In this document: one piece after another, positions 1 through 6,899 of the stretch
How the letters are laid out: each line of letters starts with the position of its first letter
How positions within the stretch are numbered: the stretch's first letter is position 1
NCBI GenBank assembly: GCA_028277025.1
Contig: JAPYVG010000025.1
Location: 1 to 28,396, forward strand
Source of the DNA: Sulfolobaceae archaeon
Lineage (GTDB): Archaea > Thermoproteota > Thermoprotei_A > Sulfolobales > Sulfolobaceae
Length of the DNA stretch: 28,396 nucleotides
Reading direction: 5' to 3'
Made by a program: the position numbers and the translations under genes
Notes under the pieces: generated by a model
Databases searched by the model: none
What the model was told of the DNA's origin: nothing
The model's input: the letters and a program-made list of their open reading frames with translations, nothing else

Positions 1-238
1 ACACTTCCTTTTTCTTAGGCAGGGTTATTTTGATCTTAGTGGCTTTCTTGCCTTTCTTTACTTCCTTCCTCTCTATCTTAGTCCTCTCCCATAACCAGTC
101 TAAAGCCTTCTGCAATAGGACTCTGTAATTCTCCAGTAGTATTTTCGTCTCCTCCTTCTTATCGTTCTTCAGAGAGTACGTTAGGTAAACGTATTCCTCC
201 TCCGGTTGGAATGTTTTAAGCCTTAAGCTCTTCGACAC
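1..238 (-). CDS. tnpB: TnpB (IS607-associated RNA-guided nuclease), N-terminal part only
   Basis: An open frame runs from a GTG at 238 to the window edge and encodes about 79 residues beginning (M)SKSLRLKTFQP. It is rich in Lys and Glu, with a later segment LDWLWERTK typical of a TnpB N-terminus. It overlaps the end of tnpA by 23 bases, the usual arrangement in archaeal IS607 elements. TnpB proteins are RNA-guided DNA endonucleases that help retain the element. The RuvC and zinc-ribbon parts and the guide-RNA region would lie outside the window, so activity cannot be judged. The GTG start is the first plausible start in frame. An annotation tool could miss it because the frame is truncated. 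Confidence 0.75.
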   Translation of the reverse strand, partial: MSKSLRLKTFQPEEEYVYLTYSLKNDKKEETKILLENYRVLLQKALDWLWERTKIERKEVKKGKKATKIKITLPKKKEV

Positions 239-800
239 ATTTCTTCACCTCCTCATATTTGTGACTCCTCATTCCGTAGAGTTTTCCGCTAAATGATACC
301 AGTATAGAGGTCAAATCTTCGATTAGTTCATGCTCTGGTGTTTTGTCCTCCTTATTTAATACCACGAGCTCGCAGTTGTGTGCTTTGCATGCCTCCTCTA
401 TTATTTCAAAGCCGAACCTAACTAGTCTGTCCGGGTAGGCTATGACAACTTTCGATACTTCGTTGTTTAGTATCATTCTCAACAGCTTGAGGAACCCTTT
501 TCTCTTCATGTTTAATGAAGATCCTATGTCAGTTATTACTTGGTCGTAATCCTTAACATTCTCCTCCAAGTATTTTACTTGGTTTACTAAATCATCTTTC
601 TGTGTGTTTGATGATACTCTAGCATAGAGTATCACTTTCCTCTTTCTAACTATTCCCATGAGTCTTTCTACGTCCTCTTCTTTAAACCTCCATTTTCCAC
701 TCTGTAGTATCACGGGTTTTATGTAACCTTTCTTAACATAGCTCTGTAGTGTGCGGTATGATATTCCTAGTTTTTGGCACACTTCTTTAGGTTTAAGCAT
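216..800 (-). CDS. tnpA: IS607-family serine recombinase (transposase TnpA)
   Basis: This protein of about 194 residues joins an N-terminal MerR-type helix-turn-helix (LKPKEVCQKLGISYRTLQ) to a serine-resolvase catalytic domain. The catalytic-Ser motif is YARVSS, and the later YPDRLVRFG matches the conserved resolvase helix. It catalyses excision and insertion of the element through a Ser-DNA intermediate. I chose the ATG at 800 rather than the upstream ATG at 821. The protein then begins at MLKPKEV as in relatives, and a TATATA box on the minus strand lies 23 nt upstream, which fits a leaderless transcript starting at this codon. Length is normal for the family and no frame disruption is visible, so the gene looks intact. 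Confidence 0.9.
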   Translation of the reverse strand: MLKPKEVCQKLGISYRTLQSYVKKGYIKPVILQSGKWRFKEEDVERLMGIVRKRKVILYARVSSNTQKDDLVNQVKYLEENVKDYDQVITDIGSSLNMKRKGFLKLLRMILNNEVSKVVIAYPDRLVRFGFEIIEEACKAHNCELVVLNKEDKTPEHELIEDLTSILVSFSGKLYGMRSHKYEEVKKCVEELKA

Positions 801-835
801 TGTAGTTAAACTCACATACAAAGTATATAAACTTC

Positions 836-863
836 ACGGTTTATCGAAAACCGTTGGCAACGG
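836..863. repeat. Two adjoining hairpins at the presumed IS607 end
   Basis: The 7-base arms ACGGTTT (836-842) and AAACCGT (848-854) form a hairpin with a 5-base loop. The overlapping CCGTTG (851-856) and CAACGG (858-863) form a second, almost perfect palindrome. They lie between the tnpA promoter and the resumed vapB reading frame, so they may be recombinase recognition DNA at the element end or a tnpA operator. Function is inferred from position. Confidence 0.5.
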
Positions 864-865
864 CG

Positions 866-1088
866 TCAACAACTATCCCTATCCTCCCTCACCATCTTAT
901 CACTCGTATGCTTAGTTTCTGGTAGGGCTGAGATTAGCTCGTCAAGTTTTTCCTAGTAGCTCTTTTTTCTTCAACTCGTTTATTCTCTTTCTAATGAAAC
1001 CTTCAATTTCCCCATTCCATTTAATATTATACTTTTCCATCTCTTCACGTAATTCTTTGCCTATCCTTAAACTATATACGACTTTCAT
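866..1088 (-). pseudogene. vapB: VapB-type antitoxin, frameshifted; vapC interrupted by the IS
   Basis: From an ATG at 1088 the frame encodes MKVVYSLRIGKELREEMEKY and continues as a ribbon-helix-helix-like antitoxin, stopping at 942 after 48 residues. One base shift in an A5 run near 948 opens a frame reading LDELISALPETK and ending MVREDRDSC (stop at 866-868). This is the tail characteristic of Sulfolobus VapB proteins. Together the parts give about 73 residues, the normal VapB length. Immediately beyond, a third frame reads IVVDA (862-876), like the start of a VapC PIN toxin, before it is lost at the IS607 end. The gene is either broken or uses a shift; broken is more likely because its toxin partner is also cut. 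It was too short and interrupted to appear as one open frame. Confidence 0.7.
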
Positions 1089-1098
1089 ATTACATTGT

Positions 1099-1121
1099 AC
1101 GTTTACGTGAAATATAAACGT
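1099..1121 (-). promoter_or_regulatory. Inverted repeat around the vapB TATA box (autoregulatory operator candidate)
   Basis: The arms ACGTTTA (1099-1105) and TAAACGT (1115-1121) are perfect inverted copies. They bracket a TATA-like stretch (minus strand TTTATATTTC) located about 25-30 nt before the vapB ATG. VapB antitoxins commonly repress their own promoter, so this is a natural operator candidate. No binding evidence can be seen. Confidence 0.5.
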
Positions 1122-1475
1122 TATAACACGAAATTGATATAAAGGGCAGAGTAGCTATCATAATTCGAAAACTTAACACTGCTGTCCCACTCCAACTAGT
1201 CCTTTTAACCCTCACTGAGGCTTGTCAGTTTAAAAGAGAACGAAGGCAGTAAATAGGAGCATTCACACCATGGAGTACTCCATAGTTCTAGCCTCTTGGG
1301 AGAGAAGACTTATAGAGAAGGAATCTCTCATTACATAGCTCTAGTAAAAAGAAATTGCTGATTGCTCCTCCCACAGTCCCATCGAGCTAGGAGGGAGCGT
1401 AGTTAACATCACAAAGGAAAAAAGAGACTTTTAGACTTTCATCATCCGGAAGGGCAGGCTTTCAATCTTTTGTAA
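1122..1475. other. Non-coding stretch without a recognisable gene
   Basis: I find no ORF of convincing length or composition on either strand and no tRNA-like or CRISPR-like structure. A 14-base perfect palindrome ATGGAGTACTCCAT sits at 1270-1283 and begins a 22-codon open frame that looks accidental. The stretch may be debris of an older mobile element, but I cannot identify one. Confidence 0.5.
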
Positions 1476-2756
1476 TTATCCCTTCACGGCATTTATTGAC
1501 TCCCTTAATGTAGATAAGCCTTGCTTAGCTTCCTCCTCACCTATTATCATCGGTGGTATGAGCCTAATAGCACCCTTCCCGGCTGGAAGGAGTAGTAGAC
1601 CCCTCTTGAAAGCCTCTTTAATCACCTTGTCCCTTATTTTTTGATCCGGTTTTCCTCCGTTCAAAAACTCAATTCCCCACGCAAGACCCATACCTCTAAC
1701 ATCATCTACCTTCATTGTTGATAGCTCATCCCTAAATAATTTCCCTAGCTCGTTAACTCTGGGCAAGAGCGATGAGACGATCTCTATCACCTTTAGACCA
1801 ATAACCATTGCTACAGCGTTTCCACCAAACGTATTACTGTGCATTCCAACCCGCTTAAAGTCTAACTCAGCCCTAAATACTGTAGCACCAACGGGGTAAA
1901 GCCCACCACCTAATGCCTTTGCTAAAGTAATTACGTCTGGAGTTGAGTTAAAGTTCTCTATTGCAAACATCTTACCAGTCCTACCCAATCCCATTTGAAC
2001 CTCATCATCAATTAACATTATTCCATACTTCCTAGCCAATCTCTCTAAGGAGGAAAAGAAATCCTTAGGTGGAACAATATATCCTCCCTCACCTTGTATG
2101 GGCTCAAAAACTATCCCAGCTACTTCCTCTGGGTCTACCAGGTGCTCAAATATGTAATCCTCTAAATATTCCAAAACCGCATTAGTTAAGCCTTCTGGAT
2201 CAGAGTAACCGTTGATGTGCCAAGGATTCCTTAAGGGGTTCGGATACGGTATGTGAATAACGTTACTGAAGGGGTTGAAAAGGTAACGTTGAACTGATTT
2301 ACTTGCGGTAAGTGATAGGGACCCAAGAGTCCTTCCGTGAAATGAGCCTAAAAATGCTATTAAATACCTCCTCTTGGGGTCGAATTGCTTAACTAACTTT
2401 ATCCCAGCCTCTACCGCCTCTGTACCACTATTTGAGAAGAACACTTTTTTCTTAAAATTGCCTGGGGTTATTGAGGCTAAAACCTTAGCCAGTTCAAGTT
2501 GAGGGACGTTATAAAAATCATTGCCCATCGAATGGGCTAGTTTTTGCATTTGCTCAGTAGCAACTTTTATAACCTCTGAATGGGAGGGCCAACCTAAACT
2601 GTTTACACCAATACCGGAAGTAAAATCTAAGTACTTATTTCCTTGAACATCATAAAGCCAAACGCCCTCTCCCCTATCAATTACAAGGGGTATTTCTGGG
2701 TTCCTAGTAGTTCTCGCTAAGAACTCTTCTGACTCCTCAACTATTTTCCTCCACAT
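1476..2756 (-). CDS. Class III PLP-dependent aminotransferase (4-aminobutyrate/acetylornithine type)
   Basis: This 426-residue protein has the fold-type I, class III aminotransferase landmarks in order: the phosphate-binding [11 protein letters not shown], the [11 protein letters not shown] segment, FEPIQGEGG, the [15 protein letters not shown] region with the PLP-nitrogen Asp, and the Schiff-base Lys in [10 protein letters not shown]. It would transfer an amino group from an omega-amino acid such as GABA, lysine or ornithine derivatives to 2-oxoglutarate; the true substrate cannot be read from sequence. A longer frame reaches 2825, but I prefer the ATG at 2756. The protein then starts at MWRKIVEES, and a TATA-like TTTAAG lies about 25 nt upstream, giving a leaderless mRNA. 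The extra 23 residues would be translated promoter. The gene has no obvious link to the hydrogenase genes. Confidence 0.9.
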   Translation of the reverse strand: MWRKIVEESEEFLARTTRNPEIPLVIDRGEGVWLYDVQGNKYLDFTSGIGVNSLGWPSHSEVIKVATEQMQKLAHSMGNDFYNVPQLELAKVLASITPGNFKKKVFFSNSGTEAVEAGIKLVKQFDPKRRYLIAFLGSFHGRTLGSLSLTASKSVQRYLFNPFSNVIHIPYPNPLRNPWHINGYSDPEGLTNAVLEYLEDYIFEHLVDPEEVAGIVFEPIQGEGGYIVPPKDFFSSLERLARKYGIMLIDDEVQMGLGRTGKMFAIENFNSTPDVITLAKALGGGLYPVGATVFRAELDFKRVGMHSNTFGGNAVAMVIGLKVIEIVSSLLPRVNELGKLFRDELSTMKVDDVRGMGLAWGIEFLNGGKPDQKIRDKVIKEAFKRGLLLLPAGKGAIRLIPPMIIGEEEAKQGLSTLRESINAVKG

Positions 2757-2757
2757 A

Positions 2758-2804
2758 ATACGAATTTCGAATTCAAACTTAAATAGATAGTTTAAAATTC
2801 GTAT
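2758..2804 (-). promoter_or_regulatory. Promoter of the aminotransferase gene flanked by a 10-bp inverted repeat
   Basis: The arms ATACGAATTT (2758-2767) and AAATTCGTAT (2795-2804) are perfect inverted copies 27 bases apart. They enclose the minus-strand TATA-like sequence TTTAAGTT. The downstream arm touches the start codon at 2756. This geometry suits a dimeric regulator, for example an Lrp-type protein, which often control archaeal amino-acid genes. The regulator identity is inference. Confidence 0.55.
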
Positions 2805-2890
2805 CGACCCTAAAGTTTTTAACATAGGTAATAATAGTAGACCTCTTATCTTAGGAAATGATTTTAAGTAAAAGGGAGAAAAGATAATAT

Positions 2891-3387
2891 ATGAAGCTTA
2901 AGGTTTCTCACTCTAAAAATATAATGATGTTTGGGAGATCTGAGATCATATACCGTTTCCTTAGTGACCCTTTCTTATTCTCATCCATTTCGGGTCACAT
3001 GCTCATACTTGAGGTCTATGATCACGCTAAAGGTGGGTACGTAACATTAGATACAGTTGAGAAACCAGCTCTTATGTATAAAGTACTTTATGTATTTGGA
3101 GTTCCGGAAGGCGAAATGAGTACGGAATTAGGAGTTTTGAGGGGCCTTAAATTATTCAAAACGGGCTGACTTATGAAGGAGAAATAGGGGAGAAGTTTAA
3201 GTGGAGAATTGCATTTAAGTTAACTCCGGCGGATAATGAAGTAATGGTCGATATTGACGCGTCTCAAGAAGAGGAAATAAGTATTTTAAACAGAGTTTTA
3301 CACATCACTAAGTTTAACTTTGTTTACCACATAACTGAAGCCCATGTAGTACCTTATTTAAAAAAGATTAAGAGTAAGTGTAATTAA
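2891..3387 (+). pseudogene. SRPBCC/CoxG-like protein, interrupted by a frameshift
   Basis: The first frame encodes 92 residues and stops at 3169. In a different frame, starting at about 3166 and with no gap, a further 73 codons follow (LTYEGEIGEKFKWRIAF onward) and stop at 3387. The joined product of about 165 residues has the size and strand-helix order of a small SRPBCC (START-like) domain: an early helix (EIIYRFLSDPFLFSSI), a run of strands, and a C-terminal helix. It resembles in design the intact protein at 8144-8779. The break lies in CAAAACGGGC near 3158-3165, where a one-base gain or loss would restore the frame. A TATA-like TTTTAAGT about 29 nt before the ATG suggests it is still transcribed. 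Fold assignment is moderate; the frameshift itself is clear. Confidence 0.6.
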
Positions 3388-3762
3388 GTTGTAGTTGTTT
3401 TCCCTCCTTTAGTGGTTAGTGCCGGTATACCGGCAATTAGTAATAACGCGAATGAGACTCTAAAAAATCCGAAAAACACTGGTAATGAGAGCACTGCTAC
3501 TACAATTAATAATATACCACCGATCTGTTTATCATTTATTAAAGACCCCCACTAAACCTAGAATTAAAGACGGGATTGCGATTATGAATGGATGATAAAA
3601 CATCCCACCCCTATAACCTCCCATCATTCCCCCCATCATCCCACCACCATATGGTACTTCATTAGATACCACATAATTGTTTCTTAAAAACGAGGAATAA
3701 GCAAGGAATCCTAGGGCAGAAGCTATTATTACTACTATTAATATAAGGATTAGCGTTTTCAT
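3384..3762 (-). pseudogene. Small Met/Gly-rich membrane protein, frameshifted
   Basis: The ATG at 3762 opens a 76-residue frame with an N-terminal hydrophobic helix (LILILIVVIIASALGFLAY), a loop with GGGMMGGMMGGYRGG, and a second helix (FIIAIPSLILGLVGVF), stopping at 3532. One base later, a second frame with no start codon of its own continues INDKQIGGILLIVVAVLSL and on through two more hydrophobic segments to TTKGGKTTTT (stop at 3384). The two parts read naturally as one protein of about 125 residues with four membrane spans. The shift lies in TTTAATAAATG near 3535-3541. The Met-rich loop could bind Cu(I) or Ag(I), but this is only suggestive. It follows the hypC-like gene by 30 nt and may have its own TATA (TTTATATTATA). 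Its end overlaps the neighbouring pseudogene tail to tail by 4 bases. Confidence 0.55.
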
Positions 3763-3792
3763 ACTTATTATCTCTTTCCATATAATATAAAT

Positions 3793-4032
3793 TTACCTAT
3801 TATCAGATAGTATCATCTTGATTTTTTCTATTAAATCATTGTTTATTTCATCTTCTTTTATAACCTTAATTGCATAACCAGCATGAACTAAAACGTAATC
3901 CCCCACCTTAACGTCAACTAAAGTGGTCTTGACAACTTTTTTCACTCCTCCGAAATCCACCTTTGCGTTTTCTTCATCTACAATTTCGATAACCTTTCCC
4001 AGAATCGCCATATCGTAAGGATCATATTCCAT
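3793..4032 (-). CDS. HypC/HupF-family paralog lacking the N-terminal cysteine
   Basis: This 79-residue protein is closely similar to the HypC at 6371-6637, sharing GKVIEI, AKVDFGG and VGDYVLVHAGYAI. HypC is the chaperone that, with HypD, carries the Fe(CN)2CO unit to the hydrogenase large subunit, using Cys2 and a conserved His. Here the His is kept, but the N-terminus reads MEYDPYDMAILGKV. The Cys2 position is Asp and the usual Pro is Leu. I chose the ATG at 4032 because GGTGAG lies just upstream; any alternative start (4041 or the internal Met at 4011) still gives no Cys. It follows the 93-residue unknown with an 11-base overlap at the end of the hyp operon. It may serve a variant scaffold role or bind the degenerate large subunit (12284-13450); this is inference. 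Confidence 0.75.
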   Translation of the reverse strand: MEYDPYDMAILGKVIEIVDEENAKVDFGGVKKVVKTTLVDVKVGDYVLVHAGYAIKVIKEDEINNDLIEKIKMILSDNR

Positions 4033-4303
4033 GTTTCTCACCCATATAACTCCTAATATCGTTCTGAATCTTGCTAACTATTTCTTGGTCTAGGTTTCCT
4101 GAGAGAATATAATTAAACATCTCATCTAGAATTTCTAAATAAACTCTATATAATTTCTCGTCCTTTTTTATGTTCTCATAGACCTCATATTTATTCTCTC
4201 CTTCAACTAGAGCCTCTATAGATTCAAGTAGTGCTGATAATTTGATCACCGGATCGTTATATTTTTCAGCTAGTTCTAGTAATTTCTCCGCTAATAATCC
4301 CAT
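4022..4303 (-). CDS. Small helical protein of unknown function in the hyp operon
   Basis: This protein of 93 residues begins MGLLAEKLLELAEKYNDP. It is acidic and almost entirely helical by composition, with Leu/Glu/Lys heptad-like spacing and no Cys or membrane segment. I chose the ATG at 4303 because GGTGA lies 5 nt upstream; a start 12 bases earlier is possible. It overlaps the preceding gene by 38 bases and the following hypC-like gene by 11, so the three are probably translationally coupled. I do not recognise a family. Its position between the aldolase and the HypC paralog suggests a role in hydrogenase maturation or assembly, but nothing in the sequence says which. Confidence 0.6.
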   Translation of the reverse strand: MGLLAEKLLELAEKYNDPVIKLSALLESIEALVEGENKYEVYENIKKDEKLYRVYLEILDEMFNYILSGNLDQEIVSKIQNDIRSYMGEKHGI

Positions 4304-4541
4304 ATAAGTCACCAAGTCTCTTATTTATCTCCTCTTCTAAATAATAACCCTCTACCTTAGTTCTCTTCTTAGTAATCATGAGGATTTCTATTCCCATAGT
4401 GATTACCAAAAATTGTGGTGTATAGTGGGATATAGGCCTATAGTAAATTGTGTCACCCTCAACCCTTATCAGTCCTAAATATTTAGCCGGTAATCCCGTT
4501 TCTGGTTCTATTATCTCATCTAACAGCTTGTCTGCCTCCAA
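4266..4541 (-). CDS. Small protein of unknown function in the hyp operon
   Basis: This frame encodes 91 residues starting at a TTG (LEADKLLDEII read as MEADKLLDEII) and overlaps the end of the aldolase gene by 26 bases. The centre is strand-rich (GLIRVEGDTIYYRPISHY, then FLVITMGIEILMITKKR), suggesting a small alpha/beta domain. It has no Cys and no membrane helix. A GGAGG motif lies within the first codons, so a slightly later start is possible but no ATG supports one. I do not recognise the family. Overlap with both neighbours and consistent strand argue that it is a real member of the hyp operon. Confidence 0.55.
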   Translation of the reverse strand: MEADKLLDEIIEPETGLPAKYLGLIRVEGDTIYYRPISHYTPQFLVITMGIEILMITKKRTKVEGYYLEEEINKRLGDLYGIISGEITRTS

Positions 4542-5235
4542 ATTTGACCGCCCTTATATACCCAGCTCCAGGCTTTCTAAGGTCTATAGGGGTTATCTTA
4601 TACTTTATTCCTCCAAACGCTTTTGCAGCAACGTTAAACCTGGCCCACTCATCTAAGATTTCCATAAATGCCCTAGCCTCATGTATGCATGCACCAGCTG
4701 AAAAAGCACCGTGATTAAGAGTTATTACAACTCTAGGAACTTTCATCCCTTCCCCTCTGAATGCTTCACCTATATACTTAGCTAACTCCTTAGTACCGGG
4801 GTGGGCGTAAGGGACAATCTTTACCTCACCTAGTATTGCAGCTGCCTCACCATGTGTCAACTCTAGATACCCTGAAATGGTAGCTCCCATAACGTAAGGG
4901 ACGTGAGCGTGTATTACTGCATTCACATCCGGCCTATTCTTATATACAGCAAGGTGTGCGTAAACTTCTACTGAGGGCTTCAAATCCCCTTCTAATACGT
5001 TACCTTCTAAATCAACCGCTATTAAATCTTCCTTAGATAAACTCATCCTGGGATACCCTGAAGGGGTTATCCAGATCTTATTGCTACCCGGCAATCTAGC
5101 ACTTTGATTACCTCCAGCGTTAGTTATTAAACCCTTATAGTAGAAAGCCCTAACTGTTTTAACCAATTCCTCCTTTAACTGTTCCTCATCTGTTTGGCAT
5201 AATTTACAGTATGTATTACCTATCATATAGACCAT
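4516..5235 (-). CDS. Class II aldolase/adducin-family protein in the hyp operon
   Basis: This 239-residue protein has the zinc-aldolase pattern of the FucA/AraD family: the phosphate-binding loop NAGGNQS (39-45), TPSG (57-60), the acid/base Glu in KPSVE (E90), and zinc His at H109 and H111 (IHAHVPY) and H175 (LNHGAF). Family members cleave or form C-C bonds of phosphorylated sugars such as fuculose-1-phosphate, or decarboxylate related acids. A CKLC pair near the N-terminus (C10, C13) is unusual. An AGAGGTGAT site formed by the end of hypD precedes the ATG at 5235, so the gene is translated with hypD, only 4 bases away. A sugar aldolase has no standard role in hydrogenase maturation. A one-carbon or CO-ligand role is conceivable but unproven. 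Confidence 0.85.
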   Translation of the reverse strand: MVYMIGNTYCKLCQTDEEQLKEELVKTVRAFYYKGLITNAGGNQSARLPGSNKIWITPSGYPRMSLSKEDLIAVDLEGNVLEGDLKPSVEVYAHLAVYKNRPDVNAVIHAHVPYVMGATISGYLELTHGEAAAILGEVKIVPYAHPGTKELAKYIGEAFRGEGMKVPRVVITLNHGAFSAGACIHEARAFMEILDEWARFNVAAKAFGGIKYKITPIDLRKPGAGYIRAVKFGGRQAVR

Positions 5236-5239
5236 GAAA

Positions 5240-6370
5240 TCACCTCTTACACTTGGGTACGTAATTAGTAATTTTATGATGAGCCCATATCCAACAAGTG
5301 CCTTCTTGCGAAACCATTGGAGAACCCTTAGGGTCTTCTGGTGTGCAAGTTTTCATGTATAATGGACATTCGGGGGGATCAATGAGGCCCATAACTATTT
5401 CCCCACATCTAGCACCAGTCACATATTCGTCTTGTGTTGATATACCCTTTCTTAACCCGTACTTCTCCCTAGCGTCTAAGTGCTTAAACTCCTCTTTAAG
5501 CCTAAATCCCGCCTTTGGAAAAACTGCAACTCCCCTAACGTATCCGTCTTCTAAATCAAACACTTTCTCCATAACCTCTTGAGCCTTTACATTTCCTTCC
5601 CATGTCACGGACCTCGTATATTCGTTTTCCAACATAGGCCTATTCTCGTATATTTGTCTCAAGAGCATGAAAATTGATAAGAGGACATCTAATGGTTCAA
5701 AGCCCGAGAATACTACCGGCTTTTTAGTCCTTAAGAAATACTCATAATAGGGTTTCATACCAGTAATAGTTGCGGAGTGACCAGCTGATATAAATGCATC
5801 TATCCCTAAAACATTAGACTCCATGACTGAGCCTTGGATTGATGGAGTATATCTATAAGACACTAGAAAACTTAAGTTTTGCGGAATCCCCTTAAGTATT
5901 TCGTAAGCTGTTGCTGGAGCAGTAGTGTCCATTCCTACAGCAAAGAATAGGAACTCTCTATTAGGTTCTTTCCTAGCCATGTTTACGGCATCTTGAACAC
6001 CATAAACTATCCTTACATCAGCACCTAAGGCCTTAGCGTCCTGTAAACTCATTTTGCTTCCCTTACTCCTAGACATATCACCATAAGTCATTACTACAAC
6101 TCCTTCAAGGGCTAGTTTTACAGCCTCATCAATATCAGTTGCTGGCGTTATGCATACCGGACAACCTGGGCCAGCCCTAACTTGGACGTTTTCCGGTAGT
6201 AAAGCCCTTATGCCGTAGTGAGTAATTGTCCACTCATGGGAGCCGCAAACGTGCATTATCGCTATGTTTTCCTCTATTTTCTTAGCCAATTCGTGGATTT
6301 TCTCAGTAATAGCCTTTGCTAGGATTGGATTTCTATAATATTTTAAAATTTGCGGAAGCCTTTCACTCAT
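5240..6370 (-). CDS. hypD: Hydrogenase maturation protein HypD
   Basis: This 376-residue protein matches HypD in length and motifs: CGSHE (C42-E46) for iron binding, GPGCPVC (67-73) with the redox Cys pair, the SAGHSATITG segment, and four C-terminal cysteines (C322, C335, C342, C359) for the [4Fe-4S] cluster. HypD is the scaffold where, with HypC, the Fe(CN)2CO group of [NiFe] hydrogenases is built in the cytoplasm. The stop of hypC is followed directly by this ATG, with GGTGGTG just upstream, and the next gene begins 4 bases after its stop, so it is in the middle of a tight operon. All key residues are present and the gene appears functional. Confidence 0.95.
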   Translation of the reverse strand: MSERLPQILKYYRNPILAKAITEKIHELAKKIEENIAIMHVCGSHEWTITHYGIRALLPENVQVRAGPGCPVCITPATDIDEAVKLALEGVVVMTYGDMSRSKGSKMSLQDAKALGADVRIVYGVQDAVNMARKEPNREFLFFAVGMDTTAPATAYEILKGIPQNLSFLVSYRYTPSIQGSVMESNVLGIDAFISAGHSATITGMKPYYEYFLRTKKPVVFSGFEPLDVLLSIFMLLRQIYENRPMLENEYTRSVTWEGNVKAQEVMEKVFDLEDGYVRGVAVFPKAGFRLKEEFKHLDAREKYGLRKGISTQDEYVTGARCGEIVMGLIDPPECPLYMKTCTPEDPKGSPMVSQEGTCWIWAHHKITNYVPKCKR

Positions 6371-6637
6371 TTAAACACCACCTACAGCCTCATAGAACTC
6401 TTTCTTCTTTTGGTCTTCTGACAACTCCTTAGTCATTTCTTCCCACATCATTATCGTCTTCTTAGCCTCTTCCTCATCTACAACTTGAATTGCATATCCA
6501 GCATGAACTAAAACGTAATCCCCTACCTTAGCGTTTACGAGGGATATTAGTACATTATCCTTGACAGTACCACCGAAATCTACTTTAGCAAAGTCGCCGC
6601 GGATTTCTATCACTTTACCCGGATAGGCTACACACAT
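6371..6637 (-). CDS. hypC: Hydrogenase maturation chaperone HypC
   Basis: This 88-residue protein begins MCVAYPGKVIEI, with the essential Cys2 and Pro6, followed by AKVDFGG and VGDYVLVHAGYAI carrying the conserved His. HypC binds iron and the large-subunit precursor and shuttles Fe(CN)2CO from HypD. A longer reading from a GTG at 6646 would add MVR; I chose the ATG at 6637 because Cys must be the second residue and a GGTGG lies just upstream. It sits directly before hypD and one base after the zinc protein. This is the only one of the three HypC-like proteins in the window with both Cys2 and the His, so it is the most likely general chaperone. Confidence 0.92.
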   Translation of the reverse strand: MCVAYPGKVIEIRGDFAKVDFGGTVKDNVLISLVNAKVGDYVLVHAGYAIQVVDEEEAKKTIMMWEEMTKELSEDQKKKEFYEAVGGV

Positions 6638-6638
6638 T

Positions 6639-6890
6639 CTAACCACCGTAAATCTTTCTCATCTCCTCCAATTCGCTTTTTGTTGGCTTAGAAACTGGAA
6701 TATAGTCCTCATCAACGTAAAGCATTGGTATTGAACAGTGGAAGGGGACCCTCATCTTATAACCGCAAATCTTACACTTCAAATATTCCACTTTTCTGAA
6801 GTTGCCCTCCATCATAAACTCCATTTCCAAACCGCAATGATTTGGCACTTTTTCCTCATGACCACAATTTAAACAAACAAGTCTTGCCAT
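6639..6890 (-). CDS. Duplicated zinc-knuckle protein in the hyp operon
   Basis: This 83-residue protein consists of two similar halves. The first is LVCLNCGHEEKVPNHCGLEM and the second LKCKICGYKMRVPFHCSIPM, so each carries C-x2-C plus an HC pair and should bind one metal, probably zinc. It occupies the place where hypA or hypB might be expected, but it lacks the N-terminal MHE nickel site and the length of HypA, so I do not call it HypA. The ATG at 6890 is preferred over the GTG at 6899 because GTGAG lies 5 nt upstream. It is 9 bases after hypE and one base before hypC. It may be a metal- or protein-binding accessory in maturation; function is unknown. Confidence 0.7.
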   Translation of the reverse strand: MARLVCLNCGHEEKVPNHCGLEMEFMMEGNFRKVEYLKCKICGYKMRVPFHCSIPMLYVDEDYIPVSKPTKSELEEMRKIYGG

Positions 6891-6899
6891 GGTTCTCAC

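Larger units (their letters stand above)
1..861 (-). mobile_element. IS607-family insertion sequence, partial (tnpA end)
   Basis: A serine-recombinase tnpA (216-800) overlaps the 5' part of a tnpB (1-238) in the tnpA-tnpB order typical of IS607 elements. The element reads leftward and leaves the window inside tnpB, so its other end cannot be seen. The right boundary is inferred: the vapB coding pattern resumes at about 866, and two nested hairpins lie at 836-863. IS607 elements lack long terminal inverted repeats, so the exact end needs an empty-site comparison. Confidence 0.75.

Noticed and set aside
1270..1283. ATGGAGTACTCCAT palindrome as the start of a gene
   Set aside because: The frame stops after 22 codons and no family is recognisable; the palindrome alone does not show a gene or an element end.
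6639..6890. Calling the small zinc protein HypA
   Set aside because: It lacks the N-terminal MHE nickel site and the HypA length, and its two CxxC/HC halves form an internal duplication not seen in HypA.
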